NCBI GenBank assembly: GCA_027627225.1 | Contig: CM051028.1 | Location: 20,235,701 to 20,299,700 of the forward strand | DNA: 64,000 bases | Direction of reading: 5' to 3' | Source of the DNA: Congeria kusceri | Taxonomy: Eukaryota; Mollusca; Bivalvia; Myida; Dreissenidae | Made by a program: the position numbers and the translations under genes | In this document: positions 59,382 through 64,000 of the stretch, piece after piece | How positions within the stretch are numbered: position 1 is the stretch's first letter | Layout: each line of letters starts with the position of its first letter | Notes under the pieces: model-generated | Seen by the model: the letters and a program-made list of their open reading frames with translations, nothing else | Told to the model about the DNA's origin: nothing | Database searches by the model: none

Positions 59382-59660
59382 GAATTAAGAAATAATGTTC
59401 GATTTATAGTTGTTTATCGGCATATAAACAACGATTTTGAGTTCTGATGCATAGGAATTACACCACGAGGGCGTTAGCTCGAGTTGTTAAATAGCCACGC
59501 ATAAGAACGACAAAAAGTTATTTATTTGTCAATAAACAACGATAATGCGAAAATTATTTCGATTCTTACATGAACGAAACTTCTTTTTGCGTTGTTTATG
59601 GGTAGTTTAATAACGATACGTATGTTCTTTGTTTATACAAAAAATAGGGATTATCATGTT
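59382..59660. mobile_element. Inverted-repeat element of the 13.9 kb family, reverse copy
   Basis: The complement starts 'aacatgataatcccta' and contains 'cgttattaaactaccc', 'ataaacaacgcaaaaag', 'gaatcgaaataattttcgca', 'cgttcttatgcgtggct', 'aacaactcgagctaacgcc' and 'cgttgtttatatgccgata'. This is the most complete copy, showing the palindromic middle. Confidence 0.75.
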
Positions 59661-59789
59661 AGAATAATGATTAAACTACAACTCCGTTCATTGAAACGAA
59701 AATAACACTTAAAAGAAAATAAGAAACCACCAATTAGAAAAATAAGATATCCGTGAACTATAATCCGAAAATGTAAGTGTTCGCATTCC

Positions 59790-60240
59790 CATGACGCTAC
59801 ATTGGGAGACACACGTTCGTGCGGTTATGACGCGCCAGGACTTATTTTCCCCCGATATATATAATGAATCTGCAGTTAAGCTTACGTGACTATCGCGGTA
59901 TAGTAGATCCCTGCCAGATGTCAACGCCATTGCATCAACATCTGTCCGCGATAGTCAATTTTGATATTGAAATATGTATAATTATCGATTAATTAAGTAA
60001 AATATGCATGGTCGGCTGTGTTAGTGATTATAAACATGTAGGCAAACGTCATATCAAACAGTTCATAGAGAAGTGAATTATAATTATGGCGAATTTCCTA
60101 ACGGCACCACGTGTATTTATAATGATTTGGTCACCTGCTGTGAGCCCTGAATTACCTAATTATTATAATACTAATTTCATACGTTATTAATAAGCAAGTA
60201 ATCTGCCGAAAGCCTTAGGTAAAAGTATTAAGTTCATACT
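59790..60240 (+). repeat. Duplicated block B with TATA-like box (partner at 54790)
   Basis: Has 'gacgcgccaggacttatttt', 'cgatatatataatg', 'gcttacgtgactatcgcgg', then 'gttcatagagaagtgaatta' and 'ctgccgaaagccttagg'. The TATA-like box lies about 20-25 bases before the gcttacgtga block in both copies. No shared reading frame. Confidence 0.55.
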
Positions 60241-62760
60241 AATAACATACATTCACTATGAGCGGGTCATATGGTATAAGCCATAGGAAATAAAAGTATT
60301 AATTGAGTGTCTTGTGTTTGTATAAGTCGGACCAGCTGTCGTGAGACCTAGGTACAAATGTTACAAAAAAGGTATGATCTTGTTTTAGTATACGTTTATA
60401 TATTTTTGCAAAATACCGTCGTAATGCCCCTTAATATATCACATATCGTTTTAAAGAAAAATCTGATTGTTGATAGCGTACTTTTAAAAATTGATTAAAG
60501 CAGACATAATAAACATAGAGTAGAAAGACCTTGAATGACTTTGATTGTGACACAAAGCTCCATAGAAAAACCGAAATAAATAACTTTAATTCAGAAAATC
60601 CCTCAAATCTATGGCTGTTACATGTATTGTTTTTTTTTACGTGTATATGTGTTAAGCTTGAAAATGCTGCTTAGATATATAGTATTTTATCTTTTGTGAA
60701 CATAAATCATTGGATGTCACATACAATTTGAACCAAAGTGTTCACTAAGGTAAGTACAACGTAAGTTAAGATTTCCATTAGGAGCTTTGTGAAGACAAGC
60801 CCAGGTTTAAGGCCAATATATATATATATTTTAAGACATAATTCATAAGAATACATACATTTCAAATAAAAAGAAAAATGCATTTTTCACATGCCATACC
60901 GTGTTTTCCATGTCTTACAGCCATTACGAATATTTTTTATCTTACACATGTGTAAGACAACATTTTGAGCGTTTTCATTGGCTATATATTCTTTGACTGA
61001 CCAATCGCATGACGTTATTTTGGTGAAATGACGTCGTCAACATGAAATGACTTCAAGTCAGTATACAGTTTTTGAAGATTTACCTACTAATTTTAGTAAC
61101 ATTAGTAAGCTTTTATTTCATTTAAACGCGTGTGCTAAAAAAGATGTGACACGAGTTGTCATTTCATACCATATTTTATTTTAAACTCGTCCATGAAATT
61201 CGTTAGTGAACATTTTATGGTCTGGGATTTATAATGACTAACTACTAACTATACGTACGTTACACATGCATGGCTATTCATTGTTAATATCTTTAAACTA
61301 TACATACAGCACACAAACATGACTATTCGTTGTTAATATCTTTGAACTTGACATACACCACACGTGACATGGATATTCGTTCTTTATATATCTGAAATAC
61401 CGTGTATTTACAGACTAACACATGTACACAAGGCTATTCCCAGTCAAATAATAAACCATATTTTGCTTAGGCATGCATTAGAACATATGTTCACTAATTA
61501 CTAATGCATTTCTCTGTTTCCCGGATAAAGTTTAAGTTACATAATTACGTTTTGCACAGCCTGAACTTCTAAAATAGGACGTCATAATACACCTAAATGC
61601 TTGTTGCTTAACGCTTTGTTGCAATCGAGTTGCACAATAATTTGTTGTATCAATAGTGGATATAAAAATTATGGACAAAATCAACAACAAAAATATCAGA
61701 TCATTAATTATAAACGAATTTGATGCAGTAATCAAATAACAGCAAATAAATATTTTTTTATAAACAATTCATAAACTTCAACAAAAATTACACTCTTCCT
61801 GACGAATGCAGTCGGCCAAAATGAGCTCTGAGCTAAAAATATCACAAATATTTATTTTTACAATTATGATTATCCATGACAGTAACAACCAATACCATAT
61901 CCGGTAGGCTATTTTAAATCTTCAGTATATAATCTTGGACATGATTTTAACTTGGTACGTACAATGGGTGGTTTTGTAGATCATATCCCAGAAGTGCAAC
62001 ACATGGTCAAATAACACATTGAATACCAAGTAAATAAACTTGCCTCAGGCTGTTGGGAGATTTTAATACATTTTAAATTGAGCAAGGCGTGTTACAAAAA
62101 TACTGACGAAAATGATTGTATTTGCATTTCTAGAAACAGTGCGTTTACTATAAATTGTTGCTCATATGAGTGAACATCTATAGCGCTCGTTCAGGCGTAT
62201 AGGTTCGTCATACAGAAAACGTTTCAGTTAGCTAGAGAGTACACGAAGAGCGCAGAGTTTCGCCAAGGTATGTAAACCAACACAGACATTTCATGATCCA
62301 GTTATAGGTTACTCCCATAGCCATAGCTATACTTGTAAGTCCTGGGCAAGTGTTGAGATACTTGTATACATGCGCAATGTTTGCTGACGGCGAATTTAGC
62401 CATATATAAAAAGTAGCACTAAATTAATTGCACGTCTTATTAAATAGACTACCCTTGCCACATCTCCTAATAGTAACCTATCAAAAACATTTGATCGATG
62501 GAACAGTTTTATCTTTCCCAAATTCCCACAAAGCAGCTCATAGCTTTTTGCGAAAAGTCGCTAACTAAAAACACAAACATAAACAAACAAATCAACATAC
62601 CCCTCCCTGCGTTTACTTCCCCTTAGAAGTTGAAATAAAAAAAACTGCCACCACGAAGATTTGCAAGGATGATTTAGAACAATTTCATTGCTTAAAATGA
62701 TTTTTTTTAAACTTAGTTATATTGCATCATTTGTCCAGGTCTACGTATTGATAGCTGAAA
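60241..62760. other. 3' flank of kinase 3, no gene seen
   Basis: AT-rich with random frames. It contains a perfect 18-base palindrome (60940-60957), a cluster of CCAAT- and CRE-like boxes at 60980-61060, and a strong donor-like 'ccaag|gtatgt' at about 62265-62275 on the plus strand. None is tied to a visible gene. Confidence 0.4.
60940..61060 (+). promoter_or_regulatory. CCAAT/CRE-like cluster with palindrome
   Basis: tcttacacatgtgtaaga is a perfect palindrome. Within the next 100 bases lie attggct and accaatc (CCAAT boxes on both strands), tgacgtt and tgacgtcgtc (CRE-like). The clustering resembles a promoter, but no gene start follows on either strand, so this is suggestive only. Confidence 0.25.
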
Positions 62761-63930
62761 TTAAAAAAAGAAAGAGATAAATAAAACAAGTAAGCAGAAC
62801 AACGCAAGAACTGTACGGTGTCCATGTTGTTTTCTTAATAATGAACACCATGTGATCTGACTCGGATCACGTGGAAGTTCGTGAAACATAACCTTCTTGG
62901 CGGAAGTAAAAATGAACTTCTCGTCACAAAACACATCCCTAAACTGTTTGACGTCAGGTCGATCTTTGGGATCGAATGCCCAGGCTTTGTCCATGATGGC
63001 CCGAATATATGGGTTAACCACCACACCTTTCGGTATTTCCGGCGCGCTGCTTTTAACGCCGACCTGCGTCTGTGGTTGCAACACCTTGCAGTTCAGGTAT
63101 GATGTTTCCTCGTAAATGATCTCGAATACGGTTAATCCAAGGCTATAAATGTCAGCCTGCATCATACCAATCGTATCCAAACGTTCGCATCGAAGAACTT
63201 CCGGTGCGGCGTACCGCGGCACTCCATGCCAAGAAACGGAGTTTTCCGCCGATTTTTTTTCAAAATGTTTCCACACCGTGCTCAAGCCAAAGTCGGAAAT
63301 CTTTACAATAATGTCCCCGTTATAAGTCCTCGTCATAAGAATGTTACGCGGCTTGAGGTCACAGTGAGCGACATTTTCTCCGTGCAGATAAGCCAGGCCG
63401 AGGCAAATCTGACGGATAATTGCCAGTCGATGATCGTCATCTGTATTGGTTATGCATTTGTTGATATGAATAAAATCAAAGAGAGAATCCGGCATGTATT
63501 TCATCACGATACAAAGATTGTCCGGTTTTTCGTAAGCGCCAATGTACCGCACAATATTCTGATGATCCAATCTACAAAAGAAATGCATTTTCTTCTTGAA
63601 TGATTCCACTGTCTCCTTTGCAAGTGTACGGGTATCCATCTCCTTCACCGCCACATCAGTTCCTCGCCACGCCGCCAAATAGACCATGGCAAATCGTCCC
63701 TCGCTAATCTTCTCTCGCAATTGCAGCTCTCTAAAAACAATGGTGGGCTGCATCTCAACTTCTCTTGAGACGGCTTCGACATTCCATTTCGCTTCCTCCT
63801 CGTGGCGCATACACTCTGGCATGCCTTGAATGTTCGTCACATTTTTCGCGTGGATAGGAAGGTATTGCGGTATCGGTCTGATTTCAAGTAGGCCGATGTC
63901 GTCCAATAAATCTTCGACGTATCCATGGAA
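62761..63930 (-). CDS. TKL kinase with C-terminal hydrophobic anchor (kinase 3), 3' exon
   Basis: The 389-residue exon starts after 'ctttatttcag' at 63930, at the same position and phase as exon 2 of kinase 2 (xxGYxxxxLDD at both starts). 5' exons lie beyond the window. The kinase domain parallels kinase 2, sharing DHQNIVRYIGA, RLAIIRQICLG and VKISDFGLS. HCDLKPRN (Asp 191) and DFG (213-215) are intact. The glycine loop reads SEGRFAMV, with Ser for the first Gly. The alpha-C Glu is Lys (residue 114), so the usual Lys96-Glu salt bridge cannot form. After the kinase an extra 45 residues end in TVLALFCLLVLFISFFF right at the stop, which predicts a tail anchor in a membrane. Activity may be reduced. 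No signal peptide is visible in this exon. Confidence 0.85.
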   Translation of the reverse strand, partial: FHGYVEDLLDDIGLLEIRPIPQYLPIHAKNVTNIQGMPECMRHEEEAKWNVEAVSREVEMQPTIVFRELQLREKISEGRFAMVYLAAWRGTDVAVKEMDTRTLAKETVESFKKKMHFFCRLDHQNIVRYIGAYEKPDNLCIVMKYMPDSLFDFIHINKCITNTDDDHRLAIIRQICLGLAYLHGENVAHCDLKPRNILMTRTYNGDIIVKISDFGLSTVWKHFEKKSAENSVSWHGVPRYAAPEVLRCERLDTIGMMQADIYSLGLTVFEIIYEETSYLNCKVLQPQTQVGVKSSAPEIPKGVVVNPYIRAIMDKAWAFDPKDRPDVKQFRDVFCDEKFIFTSAKKVMFHELPRDPSQITWCSLLRKQHGHRTVLALFCLLVLFISFFF

Positions 63931-64000
63931 CTGAAATAAAGACGTTCAGAATATCACGGGGAAAATATTACATTATAAACAAATATTACGAGCCCGACAC

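Noticed and set aside
63226..63603. 125-codon plus-strand frame
   Set aside because: Antisense shadow of kinase 3; a similar shadow occurs opposite kinase 2 because the two kinases are paralogues.

Overview
This window looks like nuclear DNA from an invertebrate animal, most probably a bivalve mollusc. The DNA is AT-rich. Genes are split by introns bounded by GT/AG signals. Repeats of kinds I associate with bivalve genomes are everywhere: tRNA-headed SINEs, short inverted-repeat elements, arrays built on AGGTCA-type motifs, and elements ending in runs of ggacgga. No species can be assigned from sequence alone, and nothing here is bacterial or viral.

The clearest genes are three protein kinases of tyrosine-kinase-like (TKL) type, all on the minus strand, so transcription runs right to left. 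The rightmost (kinase 3, 62761-63930) is cut by the window edge and ends in a hydrophobic tail. The middle one (kinase 2, 49712-52435) is complete in two exons. Exon 1 encodes eight copies of a short motif, YxDxxxNRxxxRVGxPxG, and exon 2 the kinase. The leftmost (kinase 1, 17555-18574) has lost the catalytic aspartate (HGN instead of HRD) and looks like a pseudokinase. A separate exon with two copies of the same motif (23625-24146) lies 5 kb upstream of it on the same strand and may be its first exon. The most novel content is this small family: a motif I cannot assign to a named domain joined to kinases, with one apparently competent and two altered members.

The rest is mostly repeats. Region 1-10 kb holds a PIF/Harbinger transposase fragment, two tandem arrays and a decayed minus-strand non-LTR retrotransposon (5793-9489) with frameshifts and internal stops, broken off at the start of the reverse transcriptase. 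A candidate two-exon small gene follows at 9748-10187. Region 10-17 kb is AT-rich with several inverted-repeat elements. Region 17-25 kb holds kinase 1, its possible first exon, SINEs and a foldback element with a 9-base target duplication. Region 27-35 kb has a trinucleotide tract and a 6.3 kb satellite of about 83 units of 76 bases. Region 35-49 kb has more dispersed repeats, a 35-base satellite and a 3.4 kb candidate DNA transposon (41026-44432). Region 49-64 kb holds kinases 2 and 3 separated by inverted-repeat elements, including an unusual CpG-rich one at 57513-58115.

The kinase genes are the only ones whose function can be partly inferred. A regulatory set with one active enzyme and altered paralogues acting as scaffolds or competitors is an inference, not something the sequence proves.
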